From: Massilia sp. METH4
GTDB taxonomy: Bacteria; Pseudomonadota; Gammaproteobacteria; Burkholderiales; Burkholderiaceae_D
Assembly: GCF_037094685.1 (NCBI RefSeq)
Contig: NZ_CP146614.1
Coordinates: 558,001-622,000, forward strand
Length of the DNA stretch: 64,000 bases
Direction: 5' to 3'
The notes below the pieces were generated by a model. The model was given only the letters and a program-made list of their open reading frames with translations. It was not told the DNA's origin and did not search any database. Shown here piece after piece: positions 63,286 to 64,000 of the stretch (its first letter is position 1; each line of letters begins with the position of its first letter). Both the position numbers and the translations under genes were made by a program.

Positions 63286-64000
63286 CTACCGCCGCAGCGC
63301 CAGGTCGACCACCAGCGCCACCAGCAACAGCAGCGACACGCCTTTCCAGAATGCCACGGGACTGCGTTCGATCAGCGGTGGCCGCGTGCGGTCGAGGAAG
63401 GCGCGGTTCGGCTGGTGCAGGTCGAAGACGAATTCGTCGACGTCTTCGTAGCGCTTGGACGGGTCGATTGAAACCGCCTTCTCCAGCGCCGCGTCGACCC
63501 ACGCCGGCAGCGATGGATCGTGTTCGCGCGCCGGGGTATAGACCAGCTTGCGCTGGGCGGCGCGGGTCTTCGCCTGCGGGATGCGCACGTCGTATGGCAG
63601 GTGCCCCGTGAGCATGTGGTACGCGAGAACGCCCAGCGAGAACACGTCGGAACGCACGGTGCCCGGCTCGCCGAGGAAGTATTCGGGGGCTGCGAACAGC
63701 GCCGCGCCGGCCGGCGCGCCGGACGCGCTGTCGCACACCGGCCCCATCTCCCGCACGCCCGCCACGCTGGCCGAGCCGAAGTCGATGATCTTCGCGGTAC
63801 CGGTACGGTCGACCATCACGTTCTCGGGGCGGATATCCTGGTGCAGCATCTCCAGGCGGTGGAAGGCGCGCAAGCCCTTCGCCACCTGCCCGACGATGCC
63901 CCGCGCGGCGTCCAGGTCCGGCTTGCCGCGGTCGCGCAGCCACTGGGCCAGGGTCACGCCCTCGAGGTATTCGGTCACCAGGTAGACATAGCTGCGCGGG
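63286..64000 (-). CDS. Serine/threonine protein kinase, C-terminal part (5' end outside window)
   Basis: About 238 C-terminal residues are visible. They cover the kinase C-lobe: TEYLEGVTLAQWLRD, the catalytic loop LHQDIRPENVMV (HQD in place of HRD), the metal motif IIDFGSASV, the substrate loop AAPEYFLGEPGTVRSDVFSL and the helical end. A final TM helix (GVSLLLLVALVVDLALRR) anchors the protein in the membrane, ending at the C-terminus. This architecture resembles proteobacterial kinases fused to an N-terminal PP2C phosphatase, but that part is not in the window. Substrate is unknown. Confidence 0.9.
   Translation of the reverse strand, partial: PRSYVYLVTEYLEGVTLAQWLRDRGKPDLDAARGIVGQVAKGLRAFHRLEMLHQDIRPENVMVDRTGTAKIIDFGSASVAGVREMGPVCDSASGAPAGAALFAAPEYFLGEPGTVRSDVFSLGVLAYHMLTGHLPYDVRIPQAKTRAAQRKLVYTPAREHDPSLPAWVDAALEKAVSIDPSKRYEDVDEFVFDLHQPNRAFLDRTRPPLIERSPVAFWKGVSLLLLVALVVDLALRR

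Overview
The window is about 64 kb of GC-rich DNA with dense, mostly vertical-looking gene content. It fits an Oxalobacteraceae betaproteobacterium of the Massilia / Duganella / Pseudoduganella type. The evidence is protein-level resemblance, MCPs ending in WEEF, a fused glucokinase-HexR, a PEP-CTERM protein, phasin, and many small dispersed palindromes. No rRNA, tRNA or CRISPR array was seen.

Layout. 1-0.85 kb: a PadR-type regulator cut by the window edge, and a 34-residue small protein. 0.87-37.3 kb: a large alpha-glucan and oligosaccharide region. It holds glk-hexR, a GH13 alpha-glucosidase, a POT peptide transporter, two tandem chemoreceptors, a pullulanase, a GH13 amylase, phosphoglucomutase, a maltose-type MFS transporter, a GH31 enzyme, an M2 peptidase, a siderophore-type TonB receptor, an MFS-GH43 xylo-oligosaccharide pair, a DUF3079 protein, a maltodextrin-type TonB receptor, and a divergent GH13 gene followed by an unusual glycosidase-esterase fusion. 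Eight copies or variants of a 15-bp inverted repeat (TGTAGT-NNN-ACTACA) lie in front of the alpha-glucosidase, the sugar transporter and the TonB receptor/GH13 pair, so these genes look like one regulon. The model is: outer-membrane uptake by the TonB receptor, periplasmic hydrolysis, inner-membrane import, then cytoplasmic alpha-glucosidase, glucokinase and phosphoglucomutase.

37.3-47.7 kb: GNAT acetyltransferase and cytosine deaminase, phasin, a heterodimeric MdlAB-type ABC exporter, a PEP-CTERM protein, a TPR/GGDEF diguanylate cyclase and a small lipoprotein. 47.7-56.2 kb: a compact five-gene minus-strand operon built around a 1205-residue tubulin/FtsZ-superfamily protein. Its partners are a VWA-like membrane protein with a degenerate metal site, a three-helix membrane protein and two zinc-ribbon proteins. 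This is the best candidate for a poorly described system.

56.3-60.7 kb: a short unknown protein, an M29-peptidase-like protein, a LysR regulator, and a translationally coupled PhyH dioxygenase / TIM-barrel pair. 60.65-63.0 kb: a mobile and repeat island. An IS110-family element has inserted into the centre of a REP-like palindrome, next to a REP-associated tyrosine transposase flanked by further copies of that palindrome. The 185-bp non-coding end of the IS110 element contains what looks like a complete bridge RNA: two target guides match the REP target and two donor guides match the element's own ends around a CT core. The window ends with a small protein and the C-terminal part of a Ser/Thr protein kinase.
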